The notes: generated by a model from the sequence alone, not told the origin. A stretch of 28,108 nt of DNA from Phlegmacium glaucopus (GCA_015039465.1 MU130002.1:14419-42526); one strand, 5' to 3'; positions 10,322 to 21,310 are shown, counted from the stretch's first letter. Numbers and translations: made by a program.

Positions 10322-11068
10322 ATGGACGATGAACCCACTGCCCAGCTGGAAAGAGAAGTCGTCCTATTGCGAGCTCGGGACATCGAATACCAAAACAGAT
10401 TCGACCAAATCATGGAGACAATCCATCGACTCGTTCCGAATGTACAATCACCTGTACCACAACAAGAGGTTCCCCCTCAAACCGAAAACATACCCCGGAT
10501 GCGCTCTGCAAGGCCGGCATTCCCAACGGAGTTTGACGGAGAACGATCCAAAGGAACAGCATTCCTTCCCTCCTGCCAAACGTACATCCGGCTCTGTTCC
10601 GACGAATTCTCGGACGAGCAAACAAAAATCATCTGGGCCATGTCCTACATGAAATCCGGAAGAGCATCAAAGTGGGCAGCCAGAGTTTTCCGATGGGAAA
10701 CGGAGAACCCTGAGTCAACCCGGTTCCTGGATTGGTCTGATTTCCGAGACGACTTCAAAAAAGAGTTCTGTCCCGCAAATGCGGACTCGGTTGCCATCAA
10801 CCGACTAGAGTCAACTGGATATTTCCAGAAAACACGGTCTTTGGAAGAATATGTGGATGAATTCCAAGACCTAATCACGGATTCTGGATACACTGATCCA
10901 AAAACTATCGTAGTAAAATTCCGAAGAGGCCTGAATGCCCAGATTCAGAACTCCATTGCTACAATGGCTTCCGGAAGACCATCCAATACAGATCTGACGG
11001 GATGGTACAGAATGGCACGGACAATAGACGAAAACCGAGCTACTAACGAGGCCGTGCACCAATACTGA
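10322..11068 (+). pseudogene. Gypsy-1 gag, 5' part, interrupted by repeat E1
   Basis: The first ATG in the open frame is at 10322 (MDDEPTAQLEREVVLLR). The frame carries a typical Gypsy gag core: FPTEFDGERSK, then KSGRASKWAARVFRW, WSDFRDDFKKEFCP, SLEEYVDEFQDLITDSGYTD, and a C-terminal TGWYRMARTIDENRATNEA block. It stops at TGA 11066-11068, where E1 sequence begins. The missing gag C-terminus continues beyond E1 from about 12465 and leads into the zinc knuckle. It would form the capsid/nucleocapsid shell, and this copy cannot make it intact. Confidence 0.9.
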
Positions 11069-12460
11069 TTGGTAGCGTGAGAAGAAAGCTTACAAAAGTC
11101 CGCCAGCATGAAAATAACCGGACTTTGAATTTGCTTACCTATTTTGGAAGCGGCCCTGAATCGCGTTACTGGACAACAAAACCATTCAGTCCAACGATAA
11201 CATCCTCAGCGCTCATCATATCCTCAATGTCTTCAACTATGATGTCGACCAAAGACACGATCGAAACGCTCCTTAACATCTACCATCCGTTTGACACTTG
11301 GCTAGGGATACAACAAAGCGATCAATCTACTATTCCCATCGGTCATCGGCTCGCGTTTCATCGAACCTTTGGTCCAGCATTTCAAGAACGGCCCGTTTAC
11401 GGACGCATCAGCTACATATCCCATTATGTCAAAGGATACTTGTCATCGTTGATGTGGCTATGGACCCACAAGTCATCGCCTCAGCTATCTATCTTGCCAT
11501 ACCTCGCTCCTGGATCGCACTCAGTCCCCTATCCGCACTCCTATACCTCTTATCGCATCATTCACTGCCAAAACCATCATTCACGCGGTACCTGAACACT
11601 TCCCACCATCTTTATCACAGATGCTTAGGAAGTCCAGGAGGATCACGACTAAGCAGGAATTGCAGATGAATCAGCAGCAGAGGATTATTCTCGCAGTCTG
11701 TCAAGTGCTAACAATCGATTTAAACACGACATGGGACCATGGACAAGTAGTGTTCACTCAGGAACAAGGCTGCACCTTTCAAGTATTGACTCAGCACCTT
11801 TCACATTTTTGACATGACCACACGCCTATGGAGTCGATATATCCTTGCTATTGGACTATGTATACTGCCTACGTTTCATTACTCTCGCAAATTGACACTT
11901 TACAGATTTTTCCATTGTGACTTCCGCTTTAACCCATTGTTCATTTCTTCTCGCAGCTGTCATCTCTTTATCTTTCTACCTTTGACAGCGCGTACTTAGT
12001 TTCTTTTTATTGTTTTACATAGCCTCATCCTTAGGCTATAAATACTGCTCTTATGTACCAGGATAGCAAGTTAAGGTCAATTCATTCTTACCCCCCACTT
12101 GCAGCATCTCAGGGGAATTCGCAGTGAATTCCTACCTTAAGTTCACTTTTCTTGCCCCTTACTGTCAATCTATCCCCTATCCCTCAACCGCAATAGTCGT
12201 ACTGAAGACTCACTCTTGCTCATCGTCATCCTCGTCTTATACCTCAATCATCCTCCAAGACCTTCATCCTCCTCCTTCGCTTCTCTATTCTTGCCCATTA
12301 CCTCTGTGTGTTAAAAGTCAAGGTTATACCTTCCCTAAACGAACAACAGCGAGTCTCTTGACCTAAGGTCTGGTCCACTGCTCTCTGGTTGGTGTATATA
12401 AACAACACAAACAACGATTGATAGAGAACTACATCAAATTACCTCCAGTAAGTTCTGATC
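11066..12460 (+). mobile_element. Repeat E, copy 1 (E1), inserted in Gypsy-1 gag
   Basis: The sequence from TTGGTAG (11069) to about 12410 aligns at high similarity with 21961-24950 once three insertions are removed from the latter. Visible features are a TATA box (GGCTATAAATAC, about 12034), pyrimidine-rich DNA after it, and a stretch at about 11270-11670 that reads as a conserved frame in both copies (IYHPF, VYG-ISY-SHYVKG, AMDPQV), although here it needs a frame change. Size and TATA position suggest a long solo LTR or LTR-derived element. Exact ends and target duplication are not resolved: TACT or ACGAGGC occur on both sides, but neither restores the gag frame. TGGTAGCG at the left edge resembles an initiator-Met tRNA primer site. 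Confidence 0.7.
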
Positions 12461-12464
12461 ACGA

Positions 12465-15400
12465 GGCGTACTACTCTTTTCCAGTCAGCTGACAAAAGTC
12501 CGGCAGCAACCACTTCTCGACCAATCGGTACTACCACACTCCGATTCAGTCCGTCAAATCCGCCACAGAGGAACGCACACCTCGTGCCAACTCCGGGAAA
12601 CCCTGTACCCATGGATATTGACGCGGCCCGAAAAGCAGGCTCTGTACCGCTGTCATGCTTCCGGTGCGGAGGCGTCGGACACATCGGGAGACATTGCGAA
12701 AAACGTTTTGACATCCAAACAATGTCCAATGACGAACTCCATACCCTCTTGGAGTTCCGGCTGGCCGAATATGACAAAGTGCCTGATCTGGAACCAACGG
12801 AACCTTCGGAGAACACTGAACACGAAAGTCCGACCGAGGATTTAAAGGATTTTTTGCCAAAACAGCAAGTGAACTGCACGCCCTCGCTGTCAACAACCAA
12901 CCGGTTCTCTGTTTTACATGTAGATAGCATTGATGAAATAAACAAGATGGTTGAAAACATTCAAGTCGTACAAACATCAGAAATTCCAAAAAAAATCCAA
13001 GTGTTCCGACCCCGATGGGAAAGAACCCTCCCAAAAAAGTTCACTATTGGCTCCCTCAATGCTAACTCAAAATCACTGGAACTCAAAGTCAGCATTGAAA
13101 CAACCGACACCGGAGAAGTAAACTCCTTTCTGTCCTTAATAGACTCCGGAGCCGATGGAAGGTTTATTGACAGAGACTATGTCAAAACTAACAGGCTCAC
13201 AACAAAATCCCTGTCAAACCCGATTCCAGTATTTAACGTTGACGGTACCCCAAATGAAGCCGGATCGATCACAGAAGTGGTTGATCTGATACTCAGGTAT
13301 AAAGGACACTCCAAGAGATCCTTGTTCACGGTTACTGGACTAGGAAAACAAACCTTGATTCTCGGACACTCCTGGCTTAAGATGCACAACCCGGAGATTG
13401 ACTGGGCAACCGGAGAAGTCAAAATGTCCCGCTGTCCACCCCGCTGTTGTTCGGAATGCAGGAATGAAATCCGAGAAGAACGAAAAATTCAAAAGGCGGA
13501 AATACGCCGAATTGAAAAGTGTTCGACCGGCCCACTTCCGGCTCATGTAGAAGATTGTGATGAGGAGGATGAGGAGGAAAGTAGCCCAAACCCTGAATTT
13601 GAGGACGGTGACAGAATATTTGCCACCGGCCTACTACCACCGCAGGCAGATATCCGAGCCACCTCCACCATCTCCCAACGTCTTGCGGAAGCTTTCCAGC
13701 GCAACACACAATTGGAAACGAAAGAAGGAGTTCCGGATTATCTCCGAGAGTTCGATAGTGTTTTCGCCAAAGAATCTTTTGATATCCTACCTGATCCGAA
13801 ACCTTGGGACCACGCAGTAGAACTTATTCCGGGAGAAAAACCATCAGGTTGCAAGGTCTATCCTCTAGCTCCAACGGAACAAAAGGAACTTGACGCGTTC
13901 CTCCAGGAGAATTTAAACTCTGGACGCATCCGACCTTCCAAATCTCCAATGGCATCTCTGGTCTTCTTTATCAAAAAGAAAGACGGAAGTCTTCGGCTTG
14001 TTCAGGACTATCGAGCTCTCAACGCGATCACCATCAAAAACAAGTACCCACTTCCCCTCATTTTGGAACTGATTACCCAACTCCGGGGCGCTAAATACTT
14101 CACTAAGTTGGATGTCCGATGGGGTTTTAACAACATCCGAATGAAGGAAGGGGACGAGTGGAAAGCGGCTTTCCGAACCAACCGGGGATTATTCGAGCCC
14201 CTGGTTATGTTTTTCGGCCTCACCAACAGTCCGGCTACTTTCCAAACAATAATGAATGACATCTTCCGCGAACTTATAATGGAAGGGGTTGTAGTGGTCT
14301 ACCTTGATGATATCCTGATATTCACGGAGACACTAGAGGAACACCGGTCCGTAACTCGGAGAGTATTGGAACTTTTACGAAAGCATAAACTCTTCCTAAA
14401 ACCGGACAAGTGTGAATTCGAACAAACCAAGGTGGAATACCTCGGAGTCATAATATCCCATAACTCCGTCGAGATGGACCCCATAAAAGTTGCTGGAGTA
14501 GCGGAATGGCCAATTCCAACAAACAAAAAGGAAGTCCAGTCATTTCTAGGCTTCACCAACTTTTACCGAAGGTTCATCCAAGACTTTTCTCATCACGCCC
14601 GTCCCTTGTTTGATCTCACTAAAAGTGACGTTAAATGGAAATGGAATACGGAAGAGCAGTTGGCATTTGATTCTCTCAAAAACTTGATCACTTCAACCCC
14701 GATTCTAGCCTCTCCGGACAACTCCAGACCGTTCCGCATCAAAGCAGACAGTTCCGACTTTGCAACCGGAGCTGTACTCTCCCAACAATCCCTCGATGAT
14801 GAGAAATGGCACCCAGTTGCGTTCCTGTCTAAATCCTTGTCTCCGGTCGAACGGAACTACGAGATCCATGACAAAGAGATGCTAGCGATCATCCGAGCCC
14901 TAGAAGAGTGGAGACACTTCTTTGAAGGAGCGGAACACAAGTGTGAGATCTGGACTGATCACAAGAACTTGGAATACTTCATGACAGCCAAAAAGCTCAA
15001 TCGGAGACAAGCCTGTTGGTCATTGTTCCTAGCCCGGTTTGATTTCCTCATGCACCACAGACCAGGAAAAAGCATGGGAAAACCGGACGCCTTGTCCAGA
15101 CGAGCGGATCACGGAACCGGAACTGGTGACAATGACAACATCACACTCCTAACCCCAGGCTTTTTCGCGATTCGGGCCTTAGAAGGACTGGAAGTCATAG
15201 GAGAAGAACGAGACGTCTTGAAAGACATCTGGAAGGGCACCCGAGAAGGTGTAAAGGAAGAGGCCATAGCTAAAGTGGTAAAGGAGTTGAAAACCACTCA
15301 CACACGATCCATCCGATCAGCGGAATGGTCTCATGACAACGACATCCTCTCCTTCCGAGGAAAAATCTACGTTCCGGACATGTTTGACTTGCAAAGACGG

Positions 15401-16786
15401 ATTGTATCCCTCTGCCATGACACCCTAATTGCTGGGCATCCCGGAAGATGGAAGACCCTCAAACTCGTATCCCGAAACTATTGGTGGCCACAGATGTCCA
15501 GATATATCGGAAAATATGCCTCAACCTGTGACCTGTGTCTTCGGACTAAGGCTCAAAGACGCCATCCAGTCGGTGAACTCCATCCCCTCCCAATTCCGAA
15601 AGCTCCATGGGACACAATCAGTGTGGACTTCATAGTGGAACTTCCAGAGTCTTCAGGATACGACTCAGTAATGGTAGTAGTTGATTCGGTCACCAAACGA
15701 GCTCATTTTGCACCAACCCTTACTACTACCTCCGCGTCCGGAACCGCCCGCCTTTATATCCAACATGTCTGGAAACATCATGGACTACCCCGGAGAGTGG
15801 TATCAGACAGAGGACCACAGTTCGTAGCAGAATTCACGCGTGAGCTCTACCGGATCCTCGGAATTAAGTTAGCAGCCACAACCGCCTATCATCCGCAAGG
15901 AGACGGCCAGACGGAACAAGTAAATCAGGAATTGGAACAGTATCTCCGACTCTTTACAAACCAACGACAAACCAATTGGGCCGAACTCCTTCCCCTTGCG
16001 GAATTCCAGTACAATAATCATGTCCACTCCGCCACACAGCACCCACCTTTCCTCCTAGACTCCGGACGAATCCCCCGAATGGGTTTTGAACCAAACCAAC
16101 CAGAATCCCAAATGGAGTCCGTTAATGAATTCACGGAACGAATGCGGAACACCCTAGATGAAGCGAAAGCAGCACTGGTCAAGTCTAAAGACGACATGGC
16201 AAGATATTATAATCAGAAAAGGACTTCGGCACCGGAATACAAACCGGGAGACAAAGTATACCTGAATGCCAGCGACATACAAACAACGAGACCATCCAGG
16301 AAATTGTCCCATCGGCACCTAGGCCCCTTTCCGATCGAAGAACGAGTCGGCAACAATGCTTACCAACTCCAACTTCCCTTGTCCATGAAACGACTCCATC
16401 CGGTCTTCAACGTAGTCAAACTAACTCCAGCCCCGATAGACCCGATCCCTGGAAGACGCATTCCGACTCCCCCACTTCCGGTAATCATTGATGGAGAAGA
16501 GGAGTGGGTCGTCGAGGAAATCCTCGACAGCAGAGTTATAAACAGGAGAATTCCGATACCTTCGTGGAAGTGGCCAAGACTTCCGGAATCGAACATAACA
16601 CCTGTGAGCCTCGGGAAAACATTACATGCCCCCAAATTAGTTGCGGAATTCCACAAGAAGTACCCCGGAGCTCCTATAGCACATCAGGATGGCCAAATTC
16701 GACATCCATTTGTTCCTTGCTCGTGTCCGGGAAACGTCACCTACCGAAGGGATGGTGGATGGATGTTAGGGGACACCCGACTTTAA
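12465..16786 (+). CDS. Gypsy-1 gag C-terminus and pol polyprotein (zinc knuckle, PR, RT, RH, IN)
   Basis: One uninterrupted frame; residue numbers count from codon 12584. It has a zinc knuckle C25-x2-C28-x4-H33-x4-C38; protease DSGAD at 187-191; RT with YPLP, LDVRWGFNNI and YLDD at 573-576; RNase H with D722 and ALEEWRHF; an integrase HHCC domain at about 940-990; and the catalytic triad D1015, D1075, E1111 with exactly 35 residues between the last two. The segment EEWVVEEILDS (about 1305-1317) starts a chromodomain, but the rest is garbled by small indels. The frame then runs past the polypurine tract into the 3' LTR and ends at 16786. RT and IN core motifs are intact. The frame before 12584 is gag C-terminus cut off from its start by E1, so no natural initiation site remains in this copy. 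Confidence 0.95.
16746..16763 (+). promoter_or_regulatory. Polypurine tract of Gypsy-1
   Basis: GAAGGGATGGTGGATGGA lies directly against the 3' LTR start. It is purine-rich with three T residues and is the expected plus-strand primer site. Confidence 0.6.
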
Positions 16787-17177
16787 CCCAAACCTCAACT
16801 CTAGAATCATACACCCCACCTTTCCGACGACCTCCGACCTTCCGTCCAACTCCGCTTCCGTCACCGGTTGACTCCGGAATCCTGTAGTTCCGCTCCAACT
16901 CCGGTCCTCCGATTCACTCCGTCTTTTATTTTCTATTTTCCATATCGCACCACTTCTTATTTAATTAATTAATTATTATCGTATCATTCCTTTATTTATT
17001 TTATATCTCCATTATGTCCATATTAGTACTTAAACACCCCCAGCCTAGCAGGGATCCCCATCCTTTCCTCTTTGGATCCCCTGCTAGGTAAGTCACTTGT
17101 AGATATCTTTTCTGAAATATTATTAACTTTGGATCCCCTGCTAGCTTGACTAAGTCAGCGTCGCAGTTGCCCTAACA
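16764..17177 (+). repeat. 3' LTR of Gypsy-1 (414 bp)
   Basis: It starts TGTTAGG and ends CCTAACA, followed by the GTGGA duplication. The self-priming segment ATCCTTTCCT recurs at 17060-17069. The pol frame ends inside its first 23 bases. Confidence 0.95.
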
Positions 17178-18743
17178 GTGGATGTCTCAGCCTCCTTCTC
17201 CTCGACTGCACGTACTTGTTCAAGTACTTCCTCCAGAGTTGACTCCATCGCATCGAGCTGGTTTTCAACGGAGTTAATGTGGAGCATTAGCTGCTGATAA
17301 ATTGCATCGTTGCGGTCCAGTAGCTGCTGATGGATCTCAACGTTGTGGTCCATCTTGGCAGTGAGAGCATCAACATGATCCTGCAGACGACGAAAGGCTG
17401 CATCTTGAAAGTGTGGCATAGTTGTAAAAAGAAAGAAGTAATAACTTATAAGGAATTGAGCTTACCTTGATTTCAAGCCACGGCTGCCACACTAGTATTG
17501 GGCCAGCTTTTCTGACGAGTCTGCCGCTTTGACTTACCAGCTGGCTCTGAGTCGCTGACATCTACCCAGCGGGTAGTCGGCTTGGAGGGCTGTGGCTCCA
17601 GGCCATCATTGTCGTCTGCATCATCCATGACCCACTTGCTTTTTGGCTTGGCCTTCTTTTTACCCTTGCCCTTTTGTGCCTTGCCAGCCCCTTCGCTGTC
17701 CGACCCAGTCCTAAATTCTCCAAACTTCGAGTACTCGCATTTGTACTTGCTTTTGACACAGGGGAAACATGCCCCGTTACCCACCTCTTTCAGACACCAG
17801 CGCTCTGCCTTTGCACATCTGTACAGGCAGGCTCATGGAATCCGCCTGCTCGCTTTGAAATCCTCCTTTTGTAGCCCGAATTGGATCATGCTAGTTGCCG
17901 ATCCTCGGCCTCAGAAAATGACGTGGAAGACTGATGTTCATAATCTTCATCACCCTCATCCTCAATCATCTGGAATGATTGCACAGGCTCAACAGGTGCT
18001 GGTGGAGGACGATGGACGTGAATTGCCTCCTGCCCTGGTATAAGAATCTGTGCGGCCGGTTTGGGAGGTGGTTGAGCAGAAGATGATGCTTGTGCCTGGG
18101 GCTGGGATGCCACTATCATTCGTGGAACAGGTGCCGTTCAGGCGTCTGTTGGCACACGGGCAGTAGGTGCCGTTCGGGGATCTGTTGGGACATGGGTGGC
18201 AGGTGCGCCAGCGGCAGGACGGCTCTGTTGTGGTTGACGTGATGCTGGTGTGACATTTGCTGCCTTTGGTTTTGATGCGACCATTCTTGTGGGTGCAGCA
18301 ACTTGGGCAGGTGCGGCAGCTCGGGCATGGCTGGGACCTCGGGCGGGTATGGCAACTGGGGCGGGTGCACCAGGTCTCATGGGTGAACGGATACCTGGCT
18401 GGGAGACAGGTGCGGACTGATCAAACTCTAGGAGAGCTGCCTGCTGCCGAGCCACAAAGTTGGGGGCCAGTCGTTCTTCCTGCTGGTTCCAAGATCTCAG
18501 GAAACTGTACAGATACAAACGTCCACGGAAGGCTCCTCGATTTGCATCAGTCAATTGTAACGCAAAGATGTCCCTCTGGTGCCGTAGTTAGTATTCATAC
18601 TTATTCCAAGTTGCTTGGCCTACCAGTCTGCGGCCAATGTGCTGCATTGTAGTGTGAATATTGCCTTCTTCTACTCCCAGCCAGACTTGGTCATCAAAGC
18701 CAACCAATGCTTCACAAATTTTGGTAGGTGTCATGTGGGCCAT
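17178..18743 (-). pseudogene. Accessory gene C, 5' part: Cys-cluster and coiled-coil protein, unknown function
   Basis: The likely start is 18743 (MAHMTPTKICEALVGF), with a purine-poor but clean CCCATGG context. In order it has an N-terminal domain (FDDQVWLGVEEGN, GRLYLYSFLRSWNQQEERLAPNF), a Pro/Ala/Thr-rich linker, an acidic stretch (EDEGDEDYEHQ), a cysteine cluster (ACFPCVKSKYKCEYSK, CxxCx6C), a Lys-rich basic patch, and a coiled coil (LQDHVDALTAKMDHNVEIHQQ). An intron at 17404-17465 (62 nt, GTAAGC...CAAG) joins VAAVA-NQ to DAAFRRLQ. In-frame stops are TAA 18588, TGA 18138 and TGA 17473. A one-base frame change sits before the cysteine cluster near 17790. The Gypsy element interrupts the coiled coil. 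The Cys and basic regions hint at nucleic-acid binding, which is inference. Confidence 0.65.
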
Positions 18744-18915
18744 GGGTTTGCAATTGTCAAGGTGCGGCTATATATGTTGGAGGACAGCAAATGTTGATCA
18801 AGTTCAACTTTTGGTTAATGTTCCCACGCCACATCATGGGCAATGATCAAAAATCATTGAAACCATGTGATGTTTGTTTATATCACATGACATTCGGTCC
18901 TTATCAAATACCATC
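18744..18915. promoter_or_regulatory. Divergent promoter region between genes C and D
   Basis: 172 bp separate the two start codons. The region includes GCTATATATG on one strand and TTTATATCACATGACATT on the other, either of which could act as a TATA-like element. The head-to-head layout repeats that of the transposase and the gene-B fragment. Confidence 0.4.
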
Positions 18916-19669
18916 ATGGAACAGATCTATCCTGCTGATGTTGCTCACGATAGTGTTGGGGGACCGCAGGGCCAACCTGTAAGCACTCGCCTCCATGGCG
19001 GTTACAGAGTCAGAGAATACAAAGGGAAGCGATATATTGTCCCGGACTTCCTCGCTCCGAGCACAGAGCAGGCACTGGCAGCCATCAAAATGAAGGAGCA
19101 GATGGATTGTATTGACGCTACATTTGAGGTCAGTTAATGTTTAAAAATATTTGTTCTGGCTAACATTTCCGTTGCTATTTTGAACAATCTACCTACTCAC
19201 CAACTCGGACCCATTGCCGATGCATTCACCTGCCTGTGTACACACTGCCGCTCTGCCGTTCTGCCACTCACCTAGCCATGCAACAACAATGGTCAGCCCT
19301 CGTCTACCATCACAGCCGGATTGATCAGGACCCCACTTGACCCAGTGAGTAAACACACTCTTCATTTCAGTTGCTCAAATTCATCTTCCAAATTGATAGA
19401 GTTTGACACATCGTGAGGCTCTAATGATTCATGCAGAGATCAAAGCCCTCGCACAACGGTTAGGTCTAAGCTACAAGGATGCTGCTCACCGTCTCTACAT
19501 GGCCAAAGTTGAACGAGTCAAGTTGGCCGATTCGGCAGCCAAATCATTTGCCATCCTCAAACAAAAAATCGACAAGATGGTTTCTCATGAGCTTTGCCCA
19601 GTAATTGATGCCATCGACCGCTGGGATTTGGATGATTTTACTGTGAAGGATGGTTATTGGTCCAAGTAG
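18916..19669 (+). pseudogene. Accessory gene D of the KDZ cassette, unknown function
   Basis: Exon 1 runs 18916-19128 (MEQIYPADVAHDSVGG ... GYRVREYKGKRYIVPDFLAP) and ends at a GTCAGT donor. A middle exon probably holds MQQQWSALVYHHSRIDQDP (from 19278) and ends at GTGAGT (19345). The last exon (about 19400-19669) reads SLTHREALMIHAEIKALAQRLGLSYKDAAHRLYM-type sequence, mostly helical, and ends FTVKDGYWSK. A TGA at 19338 lies in the middle exon, and the phases of the last junction do not fit perfectly, so it is probably decayed. From memory, SLTHREALMIHAEIK-like proteins recur in agaricomycete genomes near KDZ genes. I cannot assign a biochemical role. Confidence 0.55.
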
Positions 19670-19759
19670 TCAGAAGTTGGGTGCAAGCAGTTCCAATAGC
19701 AAATTTCTCTGAGTAATAAAAATACCTGCCTAATGACTTGGCCTCTGTGGTGTGACAAA

Positions 19760-21130
19760 TGAGTCGGCTCGGCAATTCAACCTTGGTAGGCGGCATTGTG
19801 TGCCTGAACCAGCATCAGCAGAGGTCATCAGTGAGAACCCGCTGCATCCTGCCGATGAGAAAGAACCACAGTTCATTGCAGCAATAGGAAATTACCATGT
19901 ATGCATGAATTACTGTAAGATATATGGGTAGTAGGGAGTCCAGAATATGAGAATTTTGAAGAGAATGGAGCTGCTCTTTACATGTCAGATCCTTAAACAA
20001 TTCGGCTGTATTCTCATATATCGTGCCCGAACTGGCTACATTACCATTCAGCCGATCACCTTGCCGTATCTTACTTAGCCGGATCGGCAGTCATCCTCGT
20101 ATCTGATATGCCCAACTCGGCATCAGAGCTCAATGGTCAGAAGCCGCTTCATCCTGCCGATGAGAACCACGGTTCATGGCAGCAATAGGAAATCAGTACA
20201 GAGTACCATGTATGCATTAATTACTATAAGATATATGGGTAGTAGGGAGTCCAGAATATGAGAATTTTGGAGAGAATGGAGCTGCTCTTTACATGTCAGA
20301 TGCTTAAACCATTCGGCTGTATTCTCATATATCGTGCCCGAACCGGCTACATTACCATTGAGCCAATCACCTTGCCATATCTTACTTAGCCGGATCAGCA
20401 GTCATCTTTGTATCTGATATGCCTGACTCGGCATCAGACATCAGTGGCCACAAGCCACTGCATCCTGCCGATGAGAAATAACCACAGTTCATGGCAGCAA
20501 TAGGAAATTACCATGTATGCATTAATTACTGTAAGATATATGGGTAGTAGGGAGTCCAGAATATGAGAATTTTGAAGAGAATGGAGCTGCTCTTTACATG
20601 TCAGATGCTTAAACAATTCAGCTGTATTCTCATATATTGTGCCCAAACTGGCTACATTACCATTCAGCCGATCACCTTGCCATATCTTACTTAGCCGGAT
20701 CGGCAGTCATCCTGGTCTCTCGAATGCCCGACTCGGCATCGGAGATCAGTAGTCAGAAGCCGCTGCCACCTGCCAATGAGAACCACGGTTCATGGCAGCA
20801 ATATGAAATCAGTACATGAGTACCATGTATGCATTAATTACTATAATATACATGGGTAGTAAGTAGGGAGTCAAGATATTAAAGATTTCAAGAGAAATAT
20901 GGTGCTCCTTAGGCAGAACTGTTCTCTGGTTGGGCCACCCTCTGCCCGAGTCACTTTCACATTGCCGAGTATACATGTGGTGTCGGCTTGGCAATATCCC
21001 TGGGTCAGCCAGCATTCTTGTGTGTCCGAACTGGCATTACATGTCATCCTATGATTAGCGGTATTATGCCCAGGCCTGCTGCAAAACACTTTCACCCGAT
21101 CACCCTTGCCAAGTCTCCATTAGCCGGCTT
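19760..21130. repeat. Tandem array of ~307-bp units
   Basis: The landmark CATCCTGCCGATGAGAA recurs at 19845, 20150 and 20461, and in diverged form at 20766, giving periods of 305, 311 and 305. Each unit holds ATTACTGTAAGATATATGGG, then AGGGAGTCCAGAATATGAGA, then GAGCTGCTCTTTACATGTCAG, then GCCGATCACCTTGCC. The last unit is more diverged and fades by about 21130. Short frames on the minus strand repeat with the units but show no family resemblance, so I treat the array as non-coding. Confidence 0.85.
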
Positions 21131-21204
21131 GGCAGTGGTGCTATGATTGTAAACCATAAACGTGTTCAGTCAAACCCCATCCATCACCAGACTACAGTTT
21201 ACCT

Positions 21205-21310
21205 AGCCCAGATCATAGGGTGTTCGGTAGCATTCACCCAAACCGAGCAACACGGCTACACTATGTGCGTTCGGTAACCGTGTTACTCGTTACAGTGTAG
21301 CTTACCTATG
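21205..21310. repeat. Imperfect inverted repeat
   Basis: AACCGAGCAACACGGCT (about 21239) is complementary to AACCGTGTTACTCGTTA (about 21277) with four mismatches. CTACACT and AGTGTAG pair further in and out. GTGTTCGGTAGCATTCACCC lies just upstream. It could be a transposon-end fold or a small MITE, with no target duplication seen. Confidence 0.4.

Larger units (their letters stand above)
9718..17182 (+). mobile_element. Ty3/Gypsy chromovirus-type LTR retrotransposon (Gypsy-1), interrupted in gag
   Basis: The element spans 9723-17177 and is flanked by GTGGA at 9718-9722 and 17178-17182. It starts TGTTAGG and ends CCTAACA. The order is LTR, gag, zinc knuckle, protease, RT, RNase H, integrase, chromodomain remnant, LTR, which is Ty3/Gypsy order. 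Without the roughly 1.4 kb E1 insertion it would be about 6.1 kb. It is inserted in the coiled-coil region of accessory gene C, in the opposite orientation to that gene. The LTRs differ by about nine transitions plus an indel region, so it is not brand new, yet its pol is still open. Confidence 0.95.

Noticed and set aside
11046..12472. ACGAGGC or TACT as target duplications of E1
   Set aside because: Both repeats occur on each side, but neither removal restores the gag frame into the zinc-knuckle frame, so the boundaries stay open.
18874..19669. TET/JBP dioxygenase, known to accompany some fungal KDZ elements
   Set aside because: I looked for an H-x-D...H...R pattern in gene D and in B and C and found none.
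19815..21015. Short minus-strand frames in the 307-bp array as genes
   Set aside because: They recur only because the DNA repeats, they change length between units, and they match no family I know.
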